This document shows, piece by piece, positions 1 to 12,500 of a DNA stretch of 64,000 nucleotides. The first letter of the stretch is position 1. The number at the start of each line of letters is the position of its first letter. The position numbers and the translations under genes were made by a program. This stretch comes from Acanthopleura granulata (Eukaryota > Mollusca > Polyplacophora > Chitonida > Chitonidae), in assembly GCA_016165875.1 (NCBI GenBank), contig JABBOT010000030.1, positions 248,001 through 312,000 of the forward strand, written 5' to 3'. The notes beneath the pieces are model-generated. The model was not told the DNA's origin, did not search any database, and saw nothing but the letters and a program-made list of their open reading frames with translations.

Positions 1-774
1 TTATGTCACGCTTACACTGGACCGGTCATTATTTGTCTACTCCTCAAAAATGCCTAAAAGCGGATATGTCTCTTCAGCTATATGGGTGAGTTCCTCTTTG
101 GTGGATAGCGCGCGCATGTCGTCATAGCCGCGTGCAAGGCGCCGTATTCCATATAGCAGGCTGACTACAGGGCAAAATGACTAGCTAAACCGACGACAAA
201 TTTTTTGTGAGTAGATTATTGTAATTGATAACGAATAGCGAGTAAGTTTTTGCTCGCAGTTATAAAATAAGGTTTTGAGAATGTGTGTGTTGGGGAGGGA
301 GGCCAGTAATGCAGGTAAACTAGCGCGATGTCTTGCACAGTAACGACCCCTGAGCTGTACTGCGGTGATTTCGTGTTGTATCTCTTGAATGGTTACTGTC
401 CAGTTTATCTGGGTTAATAACGGGTTATTATTTTGTGGTTATCACACATGCCATTGCTATGGAAGGCGGTTAAGGCCACAAGCGTACCATATTTTCGCCG
501 TAGTATCGCCCGATGATGAGTCGAGATACTGTCAGTAAGATATACCACTATGAATACCACTTTGTACTGTCGATTAGAAAGATCGTACCATTGCTTTTTG
601 CCATCTTTTTACCGCAGTGTACATTGTTTCGTGTCATCGTCCCCTAGCTGAGGTCAGTCGCTTGGTGGCATTTTTTCAATCGATTCTCGTCAGCTACAAC
701 CAATCGTATCATCATTTTGTTATTATTCCATTGCCCCGTTCCATCGCGCAGTGGTATGTCACCACCATTGCTCA

Positions 775-935
775 ATCGCTTGTTTCTCCGGCCGTACGTG
801 GGAACGTCTGCCAGCAACCTGCGGATGGTAGCGGGTTTCCTTCAGCCATAATGCTGGTCGCCCTGATGTAAGTGACATATCCTTGAGTAGGGCGTAAAAC
901 ATTATCCATAAATAAATAAATAAATACATAACTGA
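775..935 (+). mobile_element. SINE, head missing
   Basis: Body from TCTCCGGCCGTACGTGGGAA to GGGCGTAAAACATT, with an (AATA)n tail. Confidence 0.8.
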
Positions 936-1302
936 ATGGCTTGCTACCAACTTTTGCTTCGTACCATAGTGTAATCAGTGACGATCTTACTGATAGTTTA
1001 TGGTGTTTTATTCCTCGTTCCATTTCCTGTGTGTGCTGCACAAGTGTTGGACTAAACAAACTTCAGTTTTGAGATTTTTTTTTCAGTGGGCGCTGATGCC
1101 ATCACAAAAAAGCTAGGGCTCGATGGTATGAACCGATTATAGGATGATACAAATGGGAGGCGCGATGGAACAAAACAATGGTTATTGCGCCAATAGATCT
1201 GTGTAATCATTCCATCACCTCGCAGTATCCTGTCATCGCTGCTCAGCCATGGTTCTTACGTGTACCGCACTAGGATGAATTTTTTTTTTGGGGGGGGGGC
1301 GG

Positions 1303-1415
1303 GGTAATTGATCGGTGTTTTATGTCGTACTCAGTGCCGATAGGCTTTACGGTAGGAGGAAACATTACAGAGCCCGGAGACAACCCACGACGATCGGCAG
1401 GATGCTGGTGTATGC
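1303..1415 (-). mobile_element. SINE fragment
   Basis: Tail and body part (TCGGTGTTTTATGTCGTACTC, then GGTAGGAGGAAAC and GAGCCCGGAGACAACCCACG). The head is missing. Confidence 0.65.
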
Positions 1416-1619
1416 TAGCATACATGTTAACTTCGCATTGTTTGCGAATATGTCTTATGACGATGGCCTTACCCGGTCTCCATGTCACAATATAACCGAC
1501 TAGCAGTTTACCACTACACTCTGTGATGGGAGAAGTCTCCTCCGAATGTCTGGATCTCCCGACCCTGAGCCGGACGCTGTTTTTTTTTTTTTTAGATATA
1601 TATTTTTTCATCCTCTTAC

Positions 1620-4600
1620 AGATATGTCACAATATAATTGTACCCTATTACATGTTAAAAAGGTTATCACAGAACAGGAGCCCGTAATAGGGTAATGCAA
1701 ACAATGCATGTACAGAGAGCTTGAGTGATACCATACAAATTTAGCACAACACACAGTTGTAACTGATTAGCATGTTACAACAGTGACAGACACAGTTTGC
1801 CAGTGCCGGATATTTCTACAAAAGGATTGTATGTCAAAAATCTATGACAAAGTGTGTAATTTTGTCCATCAAGAAATACAAAGGCTGCTCGTGTATGCTG
1901 TGACAGAATAGCTTTAAATAAAGGAAGCACGTTTGCCTGCTTTCCATGACACATGAGGCTATTCCGTCACTTAAATACAGCCAGCCTGGCCAAGGAAACG
2001 ACCATATTTACAAAATATGCATTAACATTGTCTAGCCGTGAGGTAATCCCAACCAAGAATTTTTTGTACAGATCCAAGGACATTCAGGACAGCCACAGTA
2101 GTGTAACGAAATAGGTCTTCTAGGATTTGTGATACACAGGCATGAATTTCCTTAAGGCATTCACAGGTTAGTAAAATATGTAGCAGATCTTCTGTGTGTC
2201 GATTGCAAAGTTCGCGCAGGTTTGAATTTACCAGTCTACACTTAAAGAGTTTTTCTTTAGTGAATTTAACTTCGTGCAGAACCATAAAATCTAATTCAAC
2301 CGCATTTGGATTCTTACCTGAAAGGTGAATATACTTAAAATGAGGGACAATATCTACCTTTGGAGAGAAAAAAAACATCCACCCAACAACCAAAAGATGT
2401 GGGTGAACGAGTAATGTCTGGATTTAACAGAGAGTGAAAGTGTTTTAGCTTAGACATTGCCATTTCTTTTTCTTTTCTTCGGATTTTGTGTACCTCGGAA
2501 GTCCTATTTACAGAGCCACTACGTCACGTCCCACAAATTCTACCAACTCGTTCGGTATAACTGACTTCATTACATCATATAGCGTTTCGATTCCAGCAGG
2601 ATCCCCGTCGGGAAAGCCAGACAGAACAATCTCTTTCCTTCCCTGTATGGGTATCATGTATCACCTCATACACGTAGTCTCTCAGACAGAAAAGGGCCTG
2701 AGTTTACAAATAGGTAAAAAAATAAGGTTATCCAGCTTACAACAATGTGGGGATTAAAAAAGACTGCTGGACAAAGTACTAGTCTTTCTGTGTTTGTAAT
2801 GAGATTAACAGACTTAAAAAATACTCTCGCCACGAAGACATAACCTCCTTGTTAAAGGGAAGCAGACATTCGAGAAGACTCTTTGGTCAACCTGTGTAAA
2901 ACTCAGATACGGACAATCCAGAGCACTTCCATTTGAACAGGAACTACACAAAGCACGATTTACACACAGCATGGTGACCGGTTTTAAGAAATCTGCTCAG
3001 AGCTTTTGGTCGGAAGGCCTTGATGTCAGCTAATTTGAACCCGCCTTGACGGGTGTCATTTATCAAAGTGCCATATTGCACGAGATTTTCTTCTGTCCCC
3101 ACACAAAATCTACACAGATGGTCTTTAACATTTTCAGGTACTAATTCGGGGCAGATACAGCTGGCATACCACAGTCAAGAAGCCAGCAGGCTCACAACAA
3201 CAAACTTGTCACGTAGCGCCATCTTCCTTTGAAGCCATCTATTTACGATGTATTTGACATTTTTTAGTTTCTCTTTCCAGTTTCTTTTCTTCTAACATAT
3301 CTTTGTTATGACCCATAAAAACGCCCAATACAGACATGTACTCGGTATTTATTGGTATACACTCAATCGTGTCAGGCACTCCTGTCACACCAGATCGGGT
3401 GAACTTCCGGCTTTTCCACATTTAGTTTGCCGTTAGACGCTTCACCATACGTATCAGCACATTGTATGACACTCCGAATGGATGCTTCATTAGACACCGT
3501 CAGTATCGTATCATCCGCATGCTGGTACATTAATGAGGTAACCACTGGTTTAGGTATCTCAATGGCCCTAACATTACCTAATTATGGCTCCCAATGGCTG
3601 GGCAGTCAAAACAAACAATAAAATGGCTGGGAAGTCAAAACAAACAATAAGGCCAATATCAGATAGTCTAGATTAATTGAAGTTTTGGTAACAAAATCAT
3701 TACACATCACTGATAACGTCGGTGTAGAAAATGTTAACCCACTTCACAAAATAATCACTAAATGTAAAGCGCCAGAGAACTTAAAAGAGATAATCAGGAC
3801 TCAAGCGGTCAAAAGTTATTGCCCTGATTGGATAAACTATATCACGATCAGAGGTACAACATGTTTGACATTCATCGATTATAGAACAAACAACTTCTGA
3901 AGTTCATTTAACATAACCCTTCATTTAATCTTGTAATCAACATTAAGGAGACTAATAGACACAAATTTATTAACAGTTTTTCTCCTTTCTGTTTATATAC
4001 CAGAGAAATTCCCCCTCTTTTCATAGAGCGGGACAACTCCCCCGTTACATAAATATCCTTGTACAACTTCGTTAAAATTGTTCCAAACTCCTCTCAAAAG
4101 TGTATGCAAAATTCAACGGTAAGACAATCTCCATCGGTTGACTGCCACCAGGTCTAGTCTTAAGTATACAATACTATGGTCACTCAACGATGTGTGACTG
4201 TGGTACAGATTTATCATTAGATACTAATGGTGCAGAAACAAGAGTGAAATCAAATCTTCTCTGCCTTAACACCCCAATAACAAGTTTTCTCCACATAAAA
4301 TTAATTCTTGTCGGATTTCTCATGAGCCAAATATCTCAAAGATCACAGTCATGTATGAGATCTATCAGCACTTGACGTGAGCGATCTTTTTCCATAGACT
4401 TTCTGTGAAAACATGACAATACTGTTAAAACGCCAACAATAATTATTTTGTTTTGGGGAGTTAAAATTATACATGTTTTTAAAAGGCAGAGGCATTATTT
4501 GGCACATAAATATTGATTAAATCGATCACCACTTCGTCGAACTCGACCGATAATTTTAAAATTCTACCATCATCATCCCTCTGAATACCTACAATGTTAT

Positions 4601-5545
4601 CGACAAATGCTTTTCACACCATTATTGCAACACCTTTATGAGGATTGGGCAACAACTCGCACAAACCTTGGCATTAAAAAGGTGTCGTTGTCCTAAACAA
4701 AACCATCGTCCCAGAATGTTTCTCGATACATACATCACACATATCATCAGCCATTGGCTAGCAATATCTACCACTGATTGTTCTGGAATTTCACGCTGCG
4801 CTCCGGATTAGTATTTTCCGTGTTCTCCGAGTTTTTTAAGAATGATCTACCCTGTTTCTCAACATCCGCTGTTGCACACAGGCATTGTGAAGAATCACAT
4901 CTGTAGCAGAATTTATCCTGCTCGCAAATGCACGAGATATAGCCACGTGTTTGATAATGCGAACAATAGCAGTTTACACCGTTTTGTCACACGAAACACT
5001 TTCCGGCGTGTGGCCTTTTTCGTACAAGTGTTCATGGAATAGACATAATGAGCGCACTGACTGTCATCCACCACTTTAAAGTACTCGTATCAATTTTCGG
5101 TTTTAAATTTTAGGGCATAGAGTTCCTTTGTAGATGCGCATTGTTACGTCTTAAATGGCTTCCACCCCTAGTTCGTGCAATCTTTCAAAACCTCTCCTTC
5201 TGTTGTATGACTGTGCAAATACGTAAATGACACAACCAGTGTTCTTCTTGAAATCCCAGTATATTCATAATGATACCCATCAACGGTAAATCCATTCTCC
5301 AAAATATCTACCATTTTTCCGTCATATACTGTTATCTCAAATCAATCACACCCTTTGGGCACACAGGCGAAAGTACTGTTTAATCCACGAACTCTCAAAG
5401 TCTCAAACTCTTGTGTTAATTTCTTGACGGTCACAATAAGATTGTCAAGTATCCACTCTTACTGTCAGCTGCGAACTGACATCATGTCAGTACGATAATC
5501 ATTGCGTCTTTCGGGACTCATTTGATCTGAGGAGGCCATGGCTAT
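1620..5545 (-). mobile_element. Degraded non-LTR retrotransposon, near full length
   Basis: Read on the minus strand, the element has a leader ORF region (about 5100-5545), an endonuclease-like block (around 4490-4660, GRILKLSVEF then LINIYVPN), the start of the reverse transcriptase (around 3950-4040, VVPLYEK then SISLLNVDYK), the catalytic region as HADD in place of YADD near 3520, and a late cysteine-rich region near 2100-2300 (CRLVNSNLRELCNRHTEDLL). Many stops and shifts make it dead. A second copy at 19945-21718 shares the same 3' end. The clade is not certain. Confidence 0.8.
3594..3648. repeat. Short direct duplication inside the non-LTR element
   Basis: About 24 bp (ATGGCTGGG-AGTCAAAACA-) occurs twice in a row, starting at 3594 and 3622. 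It lies just upstream, in element sense, of the HADD region and would shift the frame. Confidence 0.75.
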
Positions 5546-5798
5546 CATAGCCAGGCCTGTAACACTTGACTAATACAACAATGCTGTGCTAAACTCCGGT
5601 GCGTCAAAACACCTCTTCAACGATCACGGCCGTTTCCGTTCGTTAATTCACTGTACTACGACGCAGTAGTACATGTGTGGCATAACCTTAGCTGATTCGC
5701 ATGATCTATGGTAAAGTCTGTTATCTAGGCTATAGAAGGAAAGCCCCAGTTAAGGTTATGCAAAGCATTGGGGTTTTGTGGCAGGATGTAAAAGATTA

Positions 5799-6880
5799 AT
5801 GCCTCGTAAGTATGTACGAGACACCTCGAGAGGGAAAACTCCTGATGATGTACTAGATCGTACATCTGTGGAAGTCAGGAAAGACAACAGCGTCAAAGGC
5901 TAAGACTTCAGTCTTTACAGGATGAAAGTGAAGCGATACATTGGAAAGAGAGAGTAATTTCCCTAAGAACCCACGGGATATAAAGCCATTGCGATGAACC
6001 CACTTGAAATGGAAGCAGAGCAGGTTCGCCATGTAAAGCTGTTTGCAGAGATGTTCCATGGTCTTTCCTTGCAAAAATACCTAGAGGTGGCGTATCAGTT
6101 TGCTGCACACAATTCATTGGATGTACCAGAAAATTGGAAGATGGATGACAGGGCGTTAAAATATTTGTGGCAGGGTTCAGAGCTAGACAGCACTTATCAC
6201 TTTGCAGTCCCGATTGCACATCGTTGACCAGAGCTGCCCACCATGTTCCATGAAGCTCACATGTCAACCAGACGACAGCAACGTCCCCCATGTACAACCC
6301 CTAGATTTTCATTTTTTATGGAGATCGTATCATGGACGTCAATGAACCTCTAGCTGGCACGAGCGTGATAGCAGCAGAGCATGTCTATCCTGCTTCCTCT
6401 GGTAGTGCTTATGTGTCGCCATCCGAGGTTCACCCTTTGCCCAAAGCTTACGCAAGAAAGAAGACCTCTTCACGGGAAAAATTACACTAATTCTCACAGA
6501 GGTTGCACCGTCTATCAAAGTTAAAAACACAAAATCGAAACCTGCAAAATCCAAGAATTCACTTGTTCAGAACGAAATATATATCCCAGAAATTTCGCAT
6601 AGTTCATCCGAATAAGAGTGTTATTCTGATTTTGAACTGGATGACGAATCGTACGTTGATATGTGAGAGCTCACGGAAATAACTTAGGGAGATTGTGTCA
6701 TCGTGATAGTTGCAGGGAAGTCACGTACTCTACATTTTATAGCCAGGGTTGATGTTCATGATGGGGAAGGATTTGAAGGAATCTTCACTCAGAAACTCTC
6801 CGATAGTGTCAACTCCGACTAAGCTGTTTGTACCAAATATGAAGGATGAAGCGTTCTCTCTCAGCTTACACTTCTTGTAT
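5799..6880 (+). pseudogene. Broken pogo/Tigger-like transposon-derived protein
   Basis: An ATG at 5799 starts MPRKYVRDTSRGKTPDDVLD, typical of the psq-type helix-turn-helix start of pogo/Tigger-like proteins, and then hits a stop. The frame recovers at 5994 (VRHVKLFAEMFHGLSLQKYL, then NWKMD), which resembles the second helix-turn-helix (CENP-B-like) segment. Further fragments at 6330-6600 and 6690-6830 (GDCVIVIVAGKSR) resemble the C-terminal part of related transposon proteins. No intact DDE core is visible. Family assignment is from memory. Confidence 0.55.
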
Positions 6881-6899
6881 GGTTTTGGATTTTACTTTC

Positions 6900-8187
6900 C
6901 ATAATATAGGGAAAAGGAAGGGAAACTTCCAGTTACAATTTGTTTGGCCAGTAAGGCTATTTTTGTTTAAATCTCGGTGTTTTGCGTAACACAATGTATA
7001 AGCTGCTAGAACATGTGTGATTCAATGAATATGATTTATTATTGAACATTTGTTTTCTTTATCTGATTTTGTTTGATGGCATATGGTTGTACACGTTTCA
7101 AGAATACAGTCGTGCTACTTTTAGTTAAAGCCCTAAATTTATAGGGTATTTCAAAAGCCCATTTTGGTATCTATACTGTGTAATATCCATTGCATCAGTG
7201 GCTTGTCTCAGATGTAACAAAAAAGATAATACCTTTCAGATATGATGAATTTTATTAGTGAAGAAAACATTAAACAAAATTACAAAGAATTTTCGGAAGC
7301 AGACACATGCATGTCCTAGCGACTATTTCACTGCGTGTACTAGTTGTGAGTACACATAGTCAGATAATGGCAGAAATGAAACGTATTTTTCTGACTGCAC
7401 AAGCTTTTCTTTACCCGGAAAGTCTTGAATGAAGACATCAAGTGTTTCATTCCAAAAAAATAAAAAGTGAGAAAGCAGTTGGATTTGAAAGAAGAATGCT
7501 TTGTCTATTTCGGTTCTCTTTGTTACGAAGTAAAACTAACCAGCACATGAAAAAAAAACAGAAAAGAAAAAAATCAGAAATTAGACATAAGGTAAATGAT
7601 AAAAAGTATATTGCAATTTTGACCCAAGCATAATATATATATATATAAATCATATAAAAAAACAAGCTATTTACAAACGACAGATTTACACATCAATGGT
7701 AACACCGCTTTGAAATGGTACAATATAAACTGTAACTCATGCCTCTAGGGGATAGAGTTTTCCTCAGCAAGTTTTGTAGGAATTTCTGGCACACCACATG
7801 ACGAGATCATATGCTCACCGCAATTTAAAGAAAAAATCATTGGGCAAACGGCTACTATTTGAATAAAAGTAAAATCCAAGGGAAGTATCCCCACCAGTAG
7901 TGTTTCGCACGGTTTCACTGTTTTATTTCACTCTTCTATTCATCGATATGCTGCAGTGACATTTAAATTACATTACATTGCATGTGCGAAGACAAGTTTT
8001 TTATGTAAATAATAACTAAATGAGATATGAAGAACTTTGGATGAAACGTCTGTTGCTTTGCAGACACGTGCAAATGATAGTTGTAACAACGTAGCAAGTA
8101 AAAGTAGCAAGTTTGCATGTTATGGTGCACATCTGACGTATGACAGGTAGACGCTATCCCTAGGAAGCGTAACGAATATAAAGCACG
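6900..8187. other. No gene seen
   Basis: AT-rich stretch with short low-complexity tracts (A-rich near 7540-7580, TA run near 7633-7648). The part between about 8190 and 8930 may be the gene A 3' untranslated region. Confidence 0.5.
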
Positions 8188-8193
8188 TTTTAT
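8188..8193 (-). terminator. Candidate polyadenylation signal for gene A
   Basis: AATAAA on the minus strand, about 740 bp after the gene A stop, in a stretch with no other gene. Such hexamers are common in AT-rich DNA, so this is only a candidate. Confidence 0.2.
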
Positions 8194-8930
8194 TTCATAC
8201 TTTTGACGCTATCATTTGATTGCAATGTCAAGAAAAGCAATTTCAACATCAGTTAAACTCAGAATTACAATGCATTTTGTGCAGTTACTTTAGGATACAA
8301 CATCAACCTCATAAAGAAAGAGTACAATTAACTTTCCAGCTAATAGTTTTAACAGTGTCGGATATATGTAAGTTCTAACAGAACACATTTACAGGGTTGT
8401 CCCATTAAAACATAGTACGCATTTGAAAATGATAGTGGTGTCCATTTCCCTTTTCTGGCTTTCCAGTCAGTCTCATGGTTTATTATCTCAACTTTCCACA
8501 ACACCCCTGGTCCACTGTGCACTCCACCACTCTGTTCTAAACTCATGCCAATTCACAACCCATATCACAGTAACACGATTCCTCTCTGCCTTGCTTTCCA
8601 CTTTTGTACTCTTCCATCAGCCAAGTTACCTTCAGTTCCTGTTACACGAAATTGTCGAAGACCCGGCAATGGGGTATGTATAACTGAAGGTTAATAGTTT
8701 TTCCTCCACAGGTGGTCAGCAATACCAGCTTTTATATATGTGCTCCTAAAGAATTGTATGAAGAACCTGCTTTGTTGCATCCATATGCAACCTCTCAGAT
8801 ATTTATACACGACAAAATCTACTTTCACTGCAACAGAAAAAAAAACAAAAGAGGCAAAACAAGAGATATCACATACACACGAGAAATGAGTTGTATTGCC
8901 CGTTAGCTGTGTCCATTTGTAGCCGTTTCA

Positions 8931-9519
8931 TTACACTCTCGGTAGCTTCAGCTCGTCGTATTCAAGGTCATATCTGTGGCCGCTGAAAGCTGGCTGAGTC
9001 TTGAAGCCTCTTTCACCATCTGTGCTGTATGTTCCTCCGTCTGTGTCCTCATTTCCCGTCATTTCAGGCTGAAGATCACGTTCAGTGCCCTTGGTTGGTT
9101 TAAGTTCGTACAAAGTGTTGTACTGGTTCGACACATCATCTGGTGACTTCTGGAGATTATTCTGTTTGCTTGTTTGAGCTTTGTTGGCAGGTATGGCATG
9201 ATTCGAGTAGAGATCGTCGAGGTTATCAGCTCCACTGTTGTCCCTTTTGTCAGTGATTTTGGCAGTGCTATGCAGCACACTGAAGTCCTTATCAACGTCT
9301 TCGTATGCTCCTGGTTGAGGCGAGTGATTGATGACGGAGACTTCGGGCCGCAGGGCAACCGTTGGATCAACAGGGTTGCCAGTGCCACTCGAACCAGGAA
9401 TTGGGTCCACGACGCTCTCGTGTACTTTACTGTTGCTGGCCTTCGACTGGTGGAGAGGCTGGGGCTGCCCCCTTAACCTGGTTGTACCACTGTCATCGTC
9501 TCTCTTTCTCTTTCGTCTC
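8931..9519 (-). CDS. Gene A last coding exon: cytoplasmic tail
   Basis: A 589-bp exon starting after TTTCTCACAG and ending at a stop at 8931. It encodes about 195 residues, hydrophilic and apparently disordered, with an RRRKRKRDDD stop-transfer. Tyrosines sit in motif-like contexts: GAYEDV, LYSNH, NQYNTLYEL, TYSTDG and YDLEYDELKL near the end. These resemble SH2/PTB docking or YxxL signals, but spacing does not make a canonical ITAM. Signalling is therefore inferred, not shown. Confidence 0.78.
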
Positions 9520-12500
9520 CTGTGAGAAAGAATCTTTTTTTTTGTCATTGTTGTCATTGGTATGTAGGTAAACAAAATAATGCTTTTGTAGTGTGGCGAA
9601 CATTATATTCATAGCTGGATTGATCAAAAAGCAAAGAAAAGGAAATGATTTCCCAGTGGTAAAAACAAGTAGAACGAAAGACACGAGTGTCGGTTTTTTT
9701 TCTTTGCTGTGGTCCTTAATGACATCAAAAGCGACGCACATAATGAGATGTACTGAGCTTGTACGTCGATGTGCTATCGGTCAACATAACTGAGGGTTGA
9801 GGATATACTTACCGAGCAAGGACACCAACAATCACGACAATTACGACCAGAAATACCGCACCTCCGATTCCAGAAGCCAGGCCTATAATTAATGTCCGGG
9901 TATCTGTACCAAATATATGTTCAGTAAAATGTGTGAATAACTAAGTCACAGGATGGAAACGTTTTCGAATAGAAAACATATGCCCTTGTCAGGACACATT
10001 TTAACACTGAGAAGCCTATTTTATTGCTCGGGTTATTATTTCTTTGTTCTTTTCCGTTTTCATGGTTAACCTACCTGTCGTGGTAAGAGGGGCGTCTGAA
10101 GGCGTTATAGTAGGTGAACCTGAAATTGTAAACACAGCACTCCTGATAGATATGTCAAGCAGGTGAAGAAACCTGCGATTTTTGTATTCTCTTTTCATAT
10201 TCCATTCACAATTGTATGCTCACAGAGAATGAATTTATCTATCCCTGGTTCTGTTTCTTTCTTTGGTTCTTTGCGTGTTGACATCGCTTTTGACCCACTG
10301 TTAACTTTCATGCGTAGCTAATACTCACTACTGTTTCTGTTCTTCTTCACTAAGAAGGGAAACGTTAAACCCAAAATAAATTATCTAATGATTTCAGTTT
10401 AATACGACACTGGCAGCATTTCAGCCTTATCGTGGCAACACAACACAATCAATAAATCTGCCTGTTTCACAAGCATATCTACGAAATATATCTGTCGGCT
10501 TACCATTCGCTGAACTGGCTGTTTCTGTGGTAACATCGACAGCTGAAGTGGTTGTGGTAGGTTTACCTGAAATAATACCCAAATATGTCAACCAGAGCAA
10601 GCCAAGAAACCCACTTTTGTCATTTCGTTTTGTCACTACATAACATTTACATACGTATATTCGAATACAATGATGTCAGTTGTCTCCCTTTCGGCGTCTT
10701 TCTGTGGGTCCATGCCGATTAACATCGCTCTTCACCCGTGTTATGTTACAAACATATATACACGAATTCATGATTCCAGTTTAACACGACACTGGCAGCA
10801 TTTCACCCTTATAAGGGCAACAGAACATAACCAATAACATAACCTTATGCCAACATATATCGGCGTACCATTCATTGAGCTGGCACCTCCGATTCCAGAA
10901 GCCAGGCCTATAATTAATGTCCGGGTATCTGTACCAAATATATGTTCAGTAAAATGTGTGAATAACTAAGTCACAGGATGGAAACGTTTTCGAATAGAAA
11001 ACATATGCCCTTGTCAGGACATATTTTAACACTGAGAAGCCTATTTTATTGCTCGGGTTATTATTTCTTTGTTCTTTTCCGTTTTCATGGTTAACCTACC
11101 TGTCGTGGTGAGAGGGGCGTCTGAAGGCGTTATAGTAGGTGAACCTGAAATTGTAAACACAGCACTCCTGATGGATATGTCATGCAGGTGAAGAAACCTG
11201 CGATTTTTGTATTCTCTTTTCATATTCCATTCACAATTGTATGCTCACAGAGAATGAATTTATCTATCCCTGGTTCTGTTTCTTTCCTTGGTTCTTTGTG
11301 TGTTGACATCGCTTTTGACCCACTGTTAACTTTCATGCGTAGCTAATACTCACTACTGTTTCTGTTCTTGGGAGTCCTATGAGTCTTCTACCTGCAGGGC
11401 TTCTTTTATATGCACATCAAGAAAGATAGCATCATGAAGGCTGCGTTCTATAATGTCACACGGAGTCTACCGTGTTGTATCTATGTTTGATAAGGACTTT
11501 TGAGCTGAGACATTATTTAATTTTTAACCTGCAGTGGTCTCGAGCACCCTTTTCTTTGGTGTAGTTCTGTTCTATTAAACAAAAACATCACTAAGAAGGG
11601 AAACGTTAAACCCAAAATAAATTATCTAATGATTTCAGTTTAATACGACACTGGCAGCATTTCAGCCTTATCGTGGCAACACAACACAATCAATAAATCT
11701 GCCTGTTTCACAAGCATATCTACGAAATATATCTGTCGGCTTACCATTCGCTGAACTGGCTGTTTCTGTGGTAACATCGACAGCTGAAGTGGTTGTGGTA
11801 GGTTTACCTGAAATAATACCCAAATATGTCAACCAGAGCAAGCCAAGAAACCCACTTTTGTCATTTCGTTTTGTCACTACATAACATTTACATACGTATA
11901 TTCGAATACAATGATGTCAGTTGTCTCCCTTTCGGCGTCTTTCTGTGGGTCCATGCCGATTAACATCGCTCTTCACCCGTGTTATGTTACAAACATATAT
12001 ACACGAATTCATGATTCCAGTTTAACACGACACTGGCAGCATTTCACCCTTATAAGGGCAACAGAACATAACCAATAACATAACCTTATGCCAACATATA
12101 TCGGCGTACCATTCATTGAGCTGGCTGCTTCTGTGATAACAGGGATAGTTGAAGGTTTACCTGAAATAATATACAGATATGTTACCCAGATCAAACCAAG
12201 AAACAAGACTTGGTCACTTCGTTTTGTCATCCCCTGAAAAACACATGCTTATTTTCGGATACAAGACGTCACTTATCTCTCCTTCCGTGTCTTTCAGTGG
12301 ATCCATGTGAATGAACATCGCCCTCGGCCTCCTTGGTTAAGTTACATACATATGTATGATATATTTGATATTCACTAATGTTCAGGCTGCTTTCTTCTAC
12401 AAGAGTACTTGTGGGTGGAGGGTCTTCGAGCCACATGCAGACGGACGTAGGTCTCTCCTTGGTTCTGCCCAGTTTCGTTGCAACATAATATTAAGCTGCG

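Larger units (their letters stand above)
9858..12124. repeat. Recent tandem duplication inside gene A stalk
   Basis: Unit 1 is 9858-10882 (1025 bp) and unit 2 is 10883-12124 (about 1241 bp). They match almost base for base, apart from a net 216-bp extra segment in unit 2 at 11370-11587. Each unit carries stalk exons S1 and S2 with their introns; the left end lies within the transmembrane exon and the right end within S3. The breakpoint has about 2 bp of shared sequence. The near identity implies a recent event or a haplotype or assembly artefact. Confidence 0.9.

Noticed and set aside
9174..9476. Plus-strand open frames over the gene A tail exon
   Set aside because: They are antisense shadows of the tail exon, with no leader, domain or splice support.
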